From positions 1 through 7,886 of the forward strand of contig JAJPXI010000248.1 of the NCBI GenBank assembly GCA_021205585.1: DNA of 7,886 nucleotides, in the 5' to 3' direction. Made by a program: the position numbers and the translations under genes. Positions 1-6,130 of this stretch are shown piece after piece; within the stretch, counting starts at the first letter, position 1; every line of letters starts with the position of its first letter. The notes under the pieces are model-generated. The model was not told the origin of the DNA, did not search any database, and saw only the letters and a list, made by a program, of their open reading frames with translations. The stretch is from Oscillospiraceae bacterium. GTDB lineage: Bacteria > Bacillota > Clostridia > Oscillospirales > Oscillospiraceae.

Positions 1-146
1 GGGGAAATATTGGGCATCAGGGTCAGGGGGATGGCCTCGGCCGCGGCCGTGGCTGCGGCCGAGGCGGAAAAGTCCGGGGCCGCGGGGGCGGCGGACAGAT
101 CCGGGGTCAGGGTCAGTTCAGGGGTCATATCCAGGTTTTCATTCAT
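1..146 (-). CDS. Toxic anion resistance protein (TelA-like), N-terminal fragment
   Basis: Partial gene running off the left edge; only the first 48 codons are present. It starts at an ATG at 146 preceded by GAGAGG about 11 bases upstream, 18 bases after the stop of the XpaC-like gene, so the two are probably one transcript. The visible residues are an acidic then Ala/Pro/Thr-rich leader (begins MNENLDMTPELTLTPDL), without signal peptide or membrane segment. TelA-family proteins of Clostridia commonly begin with such a low-complexity 'LTL.P' leader before their alpha-helical domain, and xpaC-telA is a well known gene pair. The conserved TelA domain itself lies outside the window, so the identity rests on leader style and neighbourhood. 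TelA/KlaA proteins are linked to tellurite and envelope-stress resistance, but their biochemical role is unsettled. Confidence 0.65.
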   Translation of the reverse strand, partial: MNENLDMTPELTLTPDLSAAPAAPDFSASAAATAAAEAIPLTLMPNIS

Positions 147-164
147 GTCAGGCACATCCTCTCT

Positions 165-833
165 TTATTCGGGCATCTGCGTGCCGCCCAATCCCTCCCG
201 GGCCAGCATCTGCTCCATAACGGTAATGTCGGTGGAGATGTCCAGGGCCTCCGCTCCGAACAGGGCGTCCAGCTGCTTGTCGAAGGCCTGGACGATGGTG
301 CCCAGCATCTGCTCCACCTTGGCCTTGGTGCCGCTGATGTTCTCTCCGTCCACCCCCACGTCGTCCATCCGGTCGTAGGCGTTGAGCAGCTTCAGGGTGG
401 TGGGCAGGTAGTAGTTCATGAACCGGCGAATCTGGGGCAGTTTTTCCGGGTGCTCCACCACCTGGGCGATGATCTTTTTGGTGGTGGCCTCCAGATGGTC
501 GATCTGTACGGAGATGGTGGGGTCTTTAATGCTGTCGTTCAGCCGGCGCATCTCCCCCACCGCCCGATCCCGCTCGACAATCAAATCGTCAATTTCCTTG
601 TTGCCGGTGCTCTTTTTCTTCGGCTCTTCCCTGGGCTTTTCCTCCACCGGGTCGGGTATCTCATAGGTCTGCGCCGGCCAGATCAGCCTGCCCAGACAGT
701 AGACCACCGCCGAGGCCGCCGCCGCCAGGACAAACTGGAACGCCGTGTGCAGGGGGAAAAACAGGCCCCACACCAGCCACAGCGCCGCCACCGCGTAAAT
801 GGGGGCCACCGGCCGCTTCTTTACCTTTGCCAT
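165..833 (-). CDS. XpaC-like membrane protein (5-bromo-4-chloroindolyl phosphate hydrolysis family)
   Basis: A 222-residue protein. Two adjacent hydrophobic segments (about residues 11-28 and 31-52) form an N-terminal hairpin in the membrane. A charged Pro/Glu/Lys linker (about 58-80) follows, then a helical cytoplasmic region with a conserved-looking core at 136-157 (RRFMNYYLPTTLKLL, then NAYDRMD). That core and the order of parts match the XpaC family, named after a Bacillus gene reported to affect X-phosphate hydrolysis; no catalytic site is evident and enzymatic activity should not be assumed. The start is secure: AAGGAGG at 841-847 lies 7 bases from the ATG. The TelA-like gene follows 18 bases downstream, which is the usual partner. 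Transcription probably starts from the promoter at 906-935. The pair is often annotated as stress or toxic-anion resistance, which here is inference from the family. Confidence 0.85.
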   Translation of the reverse strand: MAKVKKRPVAPIYAVAALWLVWGLFFPLHTAFQFVLAAAASAVVYCLGRLIWPAQTYEIPDPVEEKPREEPKKKSTGNKEIDDLIVERDRAVGEMRRLNDSIKDPTISVQIDHLEATTKKIIAQVVEHPEKLPQIRRFMNYYLPTTLKLLNAYDRMDDVGVDGENISGTKAKVEQMLGTIVQAFDKQLDALFGAEALDISTDITVMEQMLAREGLGGTQMPE

Positions 834-851
834 CCAGGCACCTCCTTAAGC

Positions 852-868
852 CGCCCCTGACCGGGGCG
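852..868 (-). other. Leader hairpin upstream of the XpaC ribosome site
   Basis: CGCCCC (852-857) and GGGGCG (863-868) form a 6-bp GC stem with a 5-base loop in the transcribed leader, just 4 bases before the AAGGAGG ribosome site. It could affect translation or mRNA stability; it has no T-tract and I see no known riboswitch pattern. Confidence 0.4.
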
Positions 869-905
869 CGGCGGATCGAAACAGCCCGCCTATTATGCAG
901 TGTAT

Positions 906-935
906 ATTGTACCCCTTTTTACCCTCAGGTGTCAA
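906..935 (-). promoter_or_regulatory. Sigma-70-type promoter of the xpaC-telA operon
   Basis: Read on the minus strand there is a perfect -35 box TTGACA (930-935), an 18-base spacer and a -10 box TACAAT (906-911). The predicted start near 899 leaves a leader of about 66 bases before the XpaC start codon. It is the only good promoter match upstream of that gene. Confidence 0.75.
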
Positions 936-940
936 GGCTA

Positions 941-1041
941 CACTGCACCGAGCGGCAAGAGTAAATTGCAGGTCAAATTTCCGTCAGAACAAGGCGCAAA
1001 ATTTCTCGCCATCCGCTCTTGCCGATTGAATCAGTCCTTCC
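941..1041. repeat. Structured intergenic repeat element, copy 1
   Basis: This non-coding stretch between the two divergent promoters shares 47 identical bases (995-1041) with the inverted copy at the right edge (7833-7879). It has internal symmetry: CGGCAAGAG (953-961) pairs perfectly with CTCTTGCCG (1016-1024), and AAATTGC (963-969) can pair imperfectly with GCAAAATTT (996-1004), giving a long hairpin-like fold. Outer limits are uncertain: the right edge is set by the end of identity, and the left is placed just beyond the outer stem arm. No coding potential is convincing. It looks like a dispersed palindromic or MITE-like repeat. Confidence 0.75.
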
Positions 1042-1053
1042 TTAAAATTTTTG

Positions 1054-1082
1054 TTTACATGGAGTGGATTCTGTGGTATCCT
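1054..1082 (+). promoter_or_regulatory. Promoter of the GH25 lipoprotein gene
   Basis: A -35 TTTACA (1054-1059) and a -10 TATCCT (1077-1082) are separated by 17 bases. The predicted transcript start near 1089 lies downstream of the in-frame ATG at 1064, which supports the GTG at 1112 as the true start. The -10 is only a 4/6 match. Confidence 0.5.
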
Positions 1083-1111
1083 GTCGGTATCGGACGAAAG
1101 GGGGTACCGCA

Positions 1112-1963
1112 GTGAGAGGAAGGGAATGGATAAAAATAGCAGGCCTCGGGCTCTGCCTGCTGCTGGGGATTCTCTGCGCCTGCGGGACGGGGGAGGAACA
1201 GGAGGAACAGGAGACGGCTCCCTCTCAGGAGGACACGCTGACCTATGGGAATCAGACGCTGCCCATCCAGTCCTCCCTGGCGGTCAACGAGTATGACGGC
1301 GATTTGTTCGTCTTTGACGAGTCCGGGCTGTGCAGCTACCAGGGGGAGGGCTACGTCTCCATGGCGGGCATCGATATCTCCGCCCATCAGGGGGAGGTGG
1401 ACTGGCAGAAGGTGGCCGCCGCCGGGGTGGAGTTCGTCATGCTGCGGGCGGGCTTCCGGGGCTACGAGACCGGCTCACTGAACCTGGACAGCCGCTTTGA
1501 GGAAAATATCCAGGGTGCCCTGGAGGCCGGGCTGCAGGTGGGGGTCTACTTCTTCTCCCAGGCCGTCACCGTGCAGGAGGCCCGGGAGGAGGCGGCGTTT
1601 GTCCTGGAGGCCATCGACGGCTATGACGTCACGCTGCCCGTGGCCTTCGACTGGGAGTACATCTCCGATGCCGAGGCCCGCACCGATGGGGTGTCCAGCG
1701 AGGAGCTGACCCGGTTCGCCGCCGCCTTCTGCGCCGCGGTGGAGGAGGGCGGCTGTCAGGCCATGGTCTATTTTTATGTGGATTTGGGCTATATCAGCTA
1801 CGATTTGACCCAGCTGAGGGAGTACGGCTTCTGGCTGTCGGAGTACGCGGACAGCCCCAGCTTTTACTACCACTTCTCCATGTGGCAGTACTCCAACAGC
1901 GGCGTCATCGACGGCATTTCGGAGGCGGTGGATTTGAATATCTACCTGATGATGTCCCAATAG
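1112..1963 (+). CDS. GH25 lysozyme-like lipoprotein (N-acetylmuramidase family)
   Basis: A 283-residue surface protein predicted to cut the glycan chains of peptidoglycan (beta-1,4 bonds after N-acetylmuramic acid). I chose the GTG at 1112 because AAAGGGGG (1097-1104) lies 7 bases upstream and because this start leaves a clean lipoprotein signal peptide: Arg/Lys residues, a Leu-rich core, then a lipobox L-C-A-C with Cys24 as the lipid anchor. An acidic Glu/Gln linker follows. The GH25 domain spans about residues 86-275. Family active-site positions are all present: Asp88 in GIDISAHQG, Asp180 and Glu182 in FDWEY, and Asp274 near the C-terminus in VDLN. So the enzyme looks intact. There is no separate wall-binding domain; membrane anchoring probably replaces it. 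It has its own promoter and no co-directional neighbour. A role in wall remodelling is family-based inference. Confidence 0.9.
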   Translation: MRGREWIKIAGLGLCLLLGILCACGTGEEQEEQETAPSQEDTLTYGNQTLPIQSSLAVNEYDGDLFVFDESGLCSYQGEGYVSMAGIDISAHQGEVDWQKVAAAGVEFVMLRAGFRGYETGSLNLDSRFEENIQGALEAGLQVGVYFFSQAVTVQEAREEAAFVLEAIDGYDVTLPVAFDWEYISDAEARTDGVSSEELTRFAAAFCAAVEEGGCQAMVYFYVDLGYISYDLTQLREYGFWLSEYADSPSFYYHFSMWQYSNSGVIDGISEAVDLNIYLMMSQ

Positions 1964-1970
1964 CCGAAAA

Positions 1971-2004
1971 CCCGCCGGAGGGCAGTGCAGGCCCCCCCGG
2001 CGGG
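1971..2004 (+). terminator. Terminator-like hairpin after the GH25 gene
   Basis: CCCGCCGG (1971-1978) and CCGGCGGG (1997-2004) form a perfect 8-bp stem, extendable inward by GGG/CCC pairs after a bulge. It begins 7 bases after the stop codon, where a terminator is expected. No T-tract follows directly (the next is TTTT about 15 bases on), so it is not a classical intrinsic terminator and may act instead as a 3' stability structure. Confidence 0.4.
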
Positions 2005-2073
2005 CACGAAAATCAATTTTGCCATCAATATGCTGCCCCCACTATCGAAAAGAGCTGGAGTATGCAACCGTCA

Positions 2074-2097
2074 CGGGCGCACACATAGGTGCGCCCG
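2074..2097. repeat. Perfect 9-bp palindromic hairpin
   Basis: CGGGCGCAC (2074-2082) and GTGCGCCCG (2089-2097) are exact complements around a 6-base loop. The structure lies between two convergent genes, downstream of both. Neither strand has a T-tract adjoining it. Short GC palindromes of this kind are often dispersed between genes in Oscillospiraceae genomes; whether this one is multi-copy cannot be told here. The rest of 2005-2200 shows no gene or other site I can support. Confidence 0.5.
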
Positions 2098-2200
2098 CTG
2101 GGGAGGGATGCGGGAATGTTTTTCTAATACCTTCGGGGGCGGTTCCCGGCCATGACTTCATTTTTCAAAATTGAATTTTCGTATCCGGCGAGTTTTTCTG

Positions 2201-2875
2201 TTATTTGATTGCGTAAATGCCCGCCTGGAGGTAGCTCTGCCAGAACACCCGCGTGTGCCGGAACCCCGTCCGGCGCAGCAGGTCCAGGTGGGCGGGGACG
2301 GAGATGGGGAAGTAATTGACCCCGCACCGGGCCAGGAAGTCCTCCACCCCGTCGGCGGGAAAGCCGTGCTCCACCCGGTAGCGGGCCCAGCGGCGCAGTT
2401 CAAACTCCAGCAGGGCCTCCTCCTCCGGCACGACGTTTTCAAAATACAGAAAGATACCCCCGTCCTTCAGGGACACAAAGGCGGTTTGCACCGCCTTTTC
2501 CCGCCCCTCCGGGCGCAGGTAGTGGTGACACTGGACGGCGGTGATGACCTGAAAGCGGCCTGGGAAGGCGGGCAGCTCCTCGGAACCGGCGCAGAGATAG
2601 TCCGCGTCCAGGCCGGCCAGCTTCTCCCCGGCCAGCTTGAGCATATTTTCCGAGGGGTCGGCCAGGGTAAAGCGCGCCTGGGGAAACCGCCCGTGGGCCA
2701 GGGCCGCCAGGCTGCCGGTGCCGCAGCCCAGATCCAGCCACTCCCCCTCCGCCAGGCCCCGCTGCTGCACAATGTCCAGAATCTGCGCGAGAAACTCCCG
2801 GTAGTAGGGCATGGAATTTGCAATCTGCGCGTCGTATTCACAGTAGGCCATGGGGGAGGCGTTGTCGTTTTTCAT
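2201..2875 (-). CDS. Class I SAM-dependent methyltransferase
   Basis: A 224-residue soluble protein with the Rossmann-type methyltransferase fold. Motif I (DLGCGTG, residues 48-54) binds S-adenosylmethionine, and the acidic residue of motif post-I is Asp73 in LADPSENML. Motif IV-like QCHHYL (115-120) and a hydrophobic strand after DGG (138-145) follow in normal order. The start is the ATG at 2875, preceded by AAGGAG at 2883-2888 with 7-base spacing; reading further upstream would overlap the previous gene without a better start. It lies 34 bases behind the CNNM/CorC gene with no promoter visible between, so it is probably read from the same transcript. The substrate cannot be deduced: the family contains small-molecule, tRNA and lipid methylases. 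Confidence 0.85.
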   Translation of the reverse strand: MKNDNASPMAYCEYDAQIANSMPYYREFLAQILDIVQQRGLAEGEWLDLGCGTGSLAALAHGRFPQARFTLADPSENMLKLAGEKLAGLDADYLCAGSEELPAFPGRFQVITAVQCHHYLRPEGREKAVQTAFVSLKDGGIFLYFENVVPEEEALLEFELRRWARYRVEHGFPADGVEDFLARCGVNYFPISVPAHLDLLRRTGFRHTRVFWQSYLQAGIYAIK

Positions 2876-2909
2876 ATGTGTACTCCTTGTATATGCTCGG
2901 TCGGGGCGG

Positions 2910-4250
2910 TCATTCCTCCCCGGCTTTTTCCGGGGGCAGCTTGGACAGCAGGGCCCACTCCACCCGGCGGTCGGACAGCTCCTCCACCTGGATGTGCAGC
3001 CCGCAGGCGTCCACCTCCAGGCGGCTGCCATCCTCCGGAATCAGGGACAGCCGGGAGAACACCAGCCCCCCAAGGGTGCCGTATTCCTCGTCCTCCGGCA
3101 GCTCCATGTCCAGGGCCTCGGCCAGCTGCTCCAGCTCCGTGGAGCCGGCCACCCGCCACAGATTTTCCTCCAGCTGGGTGATGTCCTGCTCGTCCTGGGG
3201 GTCAAATTCGTCGTAGATGTTCCCCACGATTTCCTCTAATAAGTCCTCCATGGTCACCAGCCCGGAGGTGCCGCCGTACTCGTCCACCACGATGGCGATA
3301 TGTACCTTCCGGCTTTGCATATCCCGGAACAGCACGTCGGTGCGCACCGACTCCGGCACAAAATAGGCCGGGCGCAGCAGCTCCTCCAGGGCCAGGGGGC
3401 GTTTGCGCTGGGTGTTGAACAGATAATCCCTGGTGTTCAGGGTGCCGACGATGTCGTCGGCGTTCTCCCGGTAGACCGGGAAGCGGGACAGGCCGGAGCT
3501 CTCCATGACGGAGAGTATCTCCTCCGGGGCGTCCTCTATCTGGATCATCACCATGTCGGTGCGGTGGGTCATCACGTCCTCGGCGGTGGTATTGTTGAAG
3601 TCGAAGATGTTTTCAATCATCTCCTTTTCGTTGGCCTCAATCGCGCCCTTTTCCTCGCCGATGTCCACCATCATGCGAATCTCGTCCTCCGAAACCTCCT
3701 CGCCCTGCTCCGCCGGATCCACCCGCAGCAGGCGCAGGATGCCGTTGGTGGTTCTGGACAAAAGCCAGATGGCCGGGCGGAACACCGCCGACAGCGCCCC
3801 CACCAGCCAGCAGGTGGCCTTTGCCACCCGCTCCGGGCGCTTCATGGCCAGGCGCTTGGGCACCAGTTCCCCGAACACCAGGGTGATGAAGGAGAGGATC
3901 AGGGTGATGGCCACCACGGCCAGAGCGTTCAGCGTGCTCTCCGGCAGGAAGCGCACGCCGCAGTCCTCCACCAGCCAGGCCACCAGCCGGTCGGAAAACC
4001 CGTCGGCGGCGAAGGCGGAGGCCAGGAACCCGGCCAGGGTGATGCCGATTTGGATGGTGGACAAAAACCGATCCGGGTTGCGCACCAGCTTCAGCAGCCG
4101 AGCGCTGCGCTTATCCCCCTCCTCGGCCTGCCTGCGCAGCTTTGGCTCCGACAGGGAGATGACGGCGATTTCTGCGGCGGCAAACAGGGCGTTGAATACA
4201 ATTAGAATCAGCAAAAGCAACAGCTGCGGTAAGAATGGGTCCTCCGACAA
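2910..4250 (-). CDS. CNNM/CorC (hemolysin C-like) transporter with paired CBS domains
   Basis: A 446-residue inner-membrane protein. The N-terminal CNNM (DUF21) region, about residues 8-175, has hydrophobic segments near 8-33, 65-85, 108-128 and 146-167 and the family signature GELVPKRLA (127-135). A cytoplasmic CBS pair follows (about 205-345), with DVMTHRTDM (225-233), GTLNTRDYL (269-277) and VVDEYGGTSG (321-330). A CorC/HlyC C-terminal domain ends the chain (about 360-435). Related proteins export Mg2+ or Co2+, so divalent-cation efflux is the likely role. I prefer a TTG start at 4250, because GGGGAGGG (4258-4265) sits exactly 7 bases upstream; an in-frame ATG at 4274 would add 8 residues but has no ribosome site. 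The older 'hemolysin' label does not imply toxicity. Confidence 0.88.
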   Translation of the reverse strand: MSEDPFLPQLLLLLILIVFNALFAAAEIAVISLSEPKLRRQAEEGDKRSARLLKLVRNPDRFLSTIQIGITLAGFLASAFAADGFSDRLVAWLVEDCGVRFLPESTLNALAVVAITLILSFITLVFGELVPKRLAMKRPERVAKATCWLVGALSAVFRPAIWLLSRTTNGILRLLRVDPAEQGEEVSEDEIRMMVDIGEEKGAIEANEKEMIENIFDFNNTTAEDVMTHRTDMVMIQIEDAPEEILSVMESSGLSRFPVYRENADDIVGTLNTRDYLFNTQRKRPLALEELLRPAYFVPESVRTDVLFRDMQSRKVHIAIVVDEYGGTSGLVTMEDLLEEIVGNIYDEFDPQDEQDITQLEENLWRVAGSTELEQLAEALDMELPEDEEYGTLGGLVFSRLSLIPEDGSRLEVDACGLHIQVEELSDRRVEWALLSKLPPEKAGEE

Positions 4251-4309
4251 GGAGCATCCCTCCCCAAAATACATAAGATTGCGCGGCCTGCCAACCGGCC
4301 ACGCCTAAA

Positions 4310-4318
4310 ATTATACCA
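4310..4318 (-). promoter_or_regulatory. Extended -10 promoter of the CNNM-methyltransferase unit
   Basis: On the minus strand TGGTATAAT gives a perfect -10 hexamer (4310-4315) with the TGn extension. A -35 box is weak at normal spacing, which extended -10 promoters tolerate. A start near 4303 would leave a leader of about 50 bases before the TTG codon. Confidence 0.6.
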
Positions 4319-4368
4319 AACTTTTTCTAAAAATACATCAAAAAGCTGTTTCCGGCGGCGGGATTTTC

Positions 4369-4377
4369 TGCTATAAT
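4369..4377 (+). promoter_or_regulatory. Extended -10 promoter of the CLC transporter gene
   Basis: TGCTATAAT is a perfect -10 (TATAAT, 4372-4377) with the TGn extension; no strong -35 is seen 17 bases upstream. It faces away from the minus-strand promoter at 4310-4318, with about 55 bases between the two -10 boxes. The transcript would begin near 4384. Confidence 0.6.
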
Positions 4378-4408
4378 CTTGATGAATGTCGAAAAAGCAC
4401 AATCAACG

Positions 4409-4431
4409 CCGCCGGAGAGACGCTCCGGCGG
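4409..4431 (+). promoter_or_regulatory. Strong leader hairpin before the CLC gene
   Basis: CCGCCGGAG (4409-4417) and CTCCGGCGG (4423-4431) form a perfect 9-bp GC-rich stem with a 5-base loop in the predicted 66-base leader. It ends 6 bases before the AGAGG ribosome site (4438-4442). It could influence ribosome access or mRNA stability. I could not match it to the fluoride riboswitch or another known class. Confidence 0.5.
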
Positions 4432-4449
4432 GCCGGGAGAGGATCGGAT

Positions 4450-5754
4450 ATGCAACAGCCAAAGGAACTCTTAGACCGTCTGCGGCAGGGCGGCCCGCTG
4501 TACTTCCTGCGCTGGCTGGCCCTGGCCGCCGGGGTGGGCCTGGTGGTGGGGGCGGTCGGCGCAGGGTTTTACTATACCTTTCAGTTTGTCACCCGGCTGC
4601 GGCTGGCCCACCCCTGGCTGCTGCTGCTTTTGCCTGCGGGGGGCGTCGCCATCGTTTTGCTGTACCGCCTGTGCGGGATGGAGCGGGACCGGGGCACCAA
4701 CTTCGTCCTGGCCGCCGTCCGGGAGGACGAAAGCCTCCGCCTGCGCACCGCGCCGCTGGTGTTTGTCTCCACCATGCTGATCCACCTGTTCGGCGGCTCC
4801 TCCGGGCGGGAGGGGGCCATTTTGCAGATTGGCGGCTCCATCTCTTCCTGGCTGGGCCGGCGGCTGCTCCTGGATGAAGAAGACCGGGAAATTATGACCA
4901 TGTGCGGCATGGCCGCCGGGTTTTCCGCCCTGTTCGGCACCCCCCTGACGGCGGCTGTGTTCGCCATGGAGGTGGTCAGCGTGGGCATGATGGACTACGC
5001 CGCCCTGATCCCCTGCATCCTGTCCGCCGCCGTGGGGCTGCTGACGGCCCAGCTGTTCCAGGTACCTGCCACCTCCTTCTCCCTGTCCGGCGTCCCCTCC
5101 CTGTCCCCTTTGTCCCTGATTCAGATGGTGGCCCTGGGAATCCTGCTGGCCCTGCTGTCGGTGGTGTTCTGCCAGGCCATGCATACCGCCTCGCGATTAT
5201 ACCAGCGGCTGCTGCCCAACAAGCTGCTCCGGGCGGCTGTTGGCGGGGCGCTGGTAATCGTCCTGACCTGTGCGGTCTGGCTGTGGAATCCCGGCAGTTA
5301 CGACTACAACGGCGCGGGCGCGTCCGTTTTGTCCTCCGCCCTGACCGGCCAGGCCAGGCCGGAGGCCTTCGCGCTGAAAATCCTGTTCACCGCCGTTACC
5401 CTGGGGGCGGGCTTCAAGGGGGGCGAAATCGTCCCCGTGTTCTTCACCGGGGCCACCTTCGGCTGCACCGTGGCCCCCCTGCTGGGGCTGGACGCCTCTT
5501 TCGGCGCGGGGGTGGGGCTGGCCGGGCTGTTCTGCGGCGTGACCAACTGCCCGATGGCCTCCCTGCTGCTGGCCCTGGAGCTGTTCTGCACCAGCGACGG
5601 CCTGTTCTCCGGCCAGGCGTTCGTGCTGTTCGCCGTGGCCATCGGGGTGTCCTACATGCTCTCCGGCTACAGCGGGCTGTACCAGGAACAGAAGATCCTC
5701 TTTGAAAAGCTCCACCACACCCTCCGGAACCGGGAGGGGACGAAAAAAGATTGA
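4450..5754 (+). CDS. CLC-family anion transporter, resembling the fluoride (CLC-F/EriC-F) branch
   Basis: A 434-residue polytopic membrane protein with the CLC fold and no C-terminal CBS domains. The anion-pathway motif is GREGAILQ (119-126), with Glu121 at the gating-glutamate position. GTPLTAAVFAMEV (163-175) and GFKGGEIVPVFFTGAT (321-336) follow in the expected order. The stretch HLFGGSSGREG and the GFKGGE motif are close to what I know of CLC-F fluoride/proton antiporters, and the usual GSGIP motif of chloride CLCs is replaced by RGTNF (81-85). Fluoride export is therefore plausible, but chloride or another anion cannot be excluded. The start has AGAGG at 4438-4442, 7 bases upstream. The gene is monocistronic: the next gene faces it with only 7 bases between stops. 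A short hairpin near its end (5720-5738) is followed by A residues, so it is not a rightward terminator. Confidence 0.88.
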   Translation: MQQPKELLDRLRQGGPLYFLRWLALAAGVGLVVGAVGAGFYYTFQFVTRLRLAHPWLLLLLPAGGVAIVLLYRLCGMERDRGTNFVLAAVREDESLRLRTAPLVFVSTMLIHLFGGSSGREGAILQIGGSISSWLGRRLLLDEEDREIMTMCGMAAGFSALFGTPLTAAVFAMEVVSVGMMDYAALIPCILSAAVGLLTAQLFQVPATSFSLSGVPSLSPLSLIQMVALGILLALLSVVFCQAMHTASRLYQRLLPNKLLRAAVGGALVIVLTCAVWLWNPGSYDYNGAGASVLSSALTGQARPEAFALKILFTAVTLGAGFKGGEIVPVFFTGATFGCTVAPLLGLDASFGAGVGLAGLFCGVTNCPMASLLLALELFCTSDGLFSGQAFVLFAVAIGVSYMLSGYSGLYQEQKILFEKLHHTLRNREGTKKD

Positions 5755-5761
5755 ATGGGCG

Positions 5762-5980
5762 CTACGGCAGCTGCTTCAGCTCCGCCAGGGTGTCCCGGAG
5801 AATCTTCTCCGGCACATAGGGCTTCAGGAAGGCCAGCAGCTGCTCCAGCGTCACGGTCTGGGCCGGGCCCGCGGGGGGCAGCCTGCGCATCTGTTTGGGA
5901 AACCGCCTGGTCAAAAGGGCCCGCGCGCCGGGGTTTTTCAGCAGTTCCCCAAGGGTAATCTGATTTTGCTTTAAGTCCAT
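5762..5980 (-). CDS. Small 72-residue protein, stand-alone 'TLGELL' helical domain
   Basis: A small acidic-to-basic helical protein with no signal peptide or membrane segment. It begins MDLKQNQITLGELLKNP and carries a second half with LEQLLAFLKPYVPEKIL. The pattern (a TLGELL.NP.AR..L block, then a helix with P.EK...L..LK) resembles a short domain that I recall at the C-terminus of some clostridial hydrolases, here on its own; that link is memory-based and unverified. The ATG at 5980 has GAGGTG at 5989-5994 with 8-base spacing, whereas the upstream in-frame ATG at 6031 has no comparable site. It lies tail to tail with the CLC gene. I found no strong promoter of its own; the nearest AT-rich tract is the TA promoter region. 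Function unknown. Confidence 0.7.
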   Translation of the reverse strand: MDLKQNQITLGELLKNPGARALLTRRFPKQMRRLPPAGPAQTVTLEQLLAFLKPYVPEKILRDTLAELKQLP

Positions 5981-6068
5981 GGTCGCTTCACCTCGTTCCA
6001 TGGTATGCGCCGGGGGCTTTTCTCTTGACAAAAGGGACGGGCATTTTTGATTCCATGGACATCACAGG

Positions 6069-6097
6069 TTGACGTGGTGCTATCCATCAGATATAAT
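6069..6097 (+). promoter_or_regulatory. Promoter of the toxin-antitoxin operon
   Basis: TTGACG (6069-6074), a 17-base spacer and a perfect TATAAT (6092-6097) make this the best promoter in the window. The start would be near 6104, about 27 bases before the antitoxin ATG. Confidence 0.8.
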
Positions 6098-6102
6098 TAT
6101 AT
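6091..6102. promoter_or_regulatory. Candidate autoregulatory operator (palindrome over the -10)
   Basis: ATATAATTATAT is a perfect 12-base palindrome overlapping the -10 box of the toxin-antitoxin promoter. Phd/YefM antitoxins are known to repress their own promoters by binding palindromes at this position, so it is a candidate operator. AT-rich palindromes also arise by chance around -10 boxes. Confidence 0.4.
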
Positions 6103-6130
6103 TAGAATTTTACTATCAGGGGGCTTTTTT

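Noticed and set aside
941..1041. CRISPR array or insertion sequence end
   Set aside because: There is one unit, not regularly spaced repeats, and no transposase or cas gene is present in the window.
1064..1111. ATG at 1064 as start of the GH25 gene
   Set aside because: It lies upstream of the predicted transcript start, has no ribosome site, and would put 16 residues before the lipoprotein signal peptide.
900..1115. A 71-residue plus-strand frame across the repeat element
   Set aside because: No ribosome site or domain; it overlaps the repeat and both promoters, and its composition fits non-coding DNA.
3300..4205. Long plus-strand open frames opposite the CNNM/CorC gene, and similar ones opposite the CLC and MBL genes
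   Set aside because: They are antisense shadows in GC-rich sequence: rich in Gly, Arg, His and Gln, without ribosome sites or recognisable domains, while the opposite strand has clear families.
4384..4449. Possible fluoride riboswitch upstream of the CLC gene
   Set aside because: A GATG occurs near 4381, but the downstream half of the crcB motif (a second GAUG after the central hairpin) and the matching outer helix are absent.
5720..5750. Terminator at the end of the CLC gene (CCCTCC/GGAGGG stem)
   Set aside because: The stem is inside the coding region and is followed by A residues, not T, on the plus strand; on the minus strand the T-run precedes the stem.
6025..6053. Second promoter for the TA operon from a perfect TTGACA at 6025-6030
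   Set aside because: At 17-base spacing the -10 position reads TGATTC, a very poor match, and the promoter at 6069-6097 is far better.
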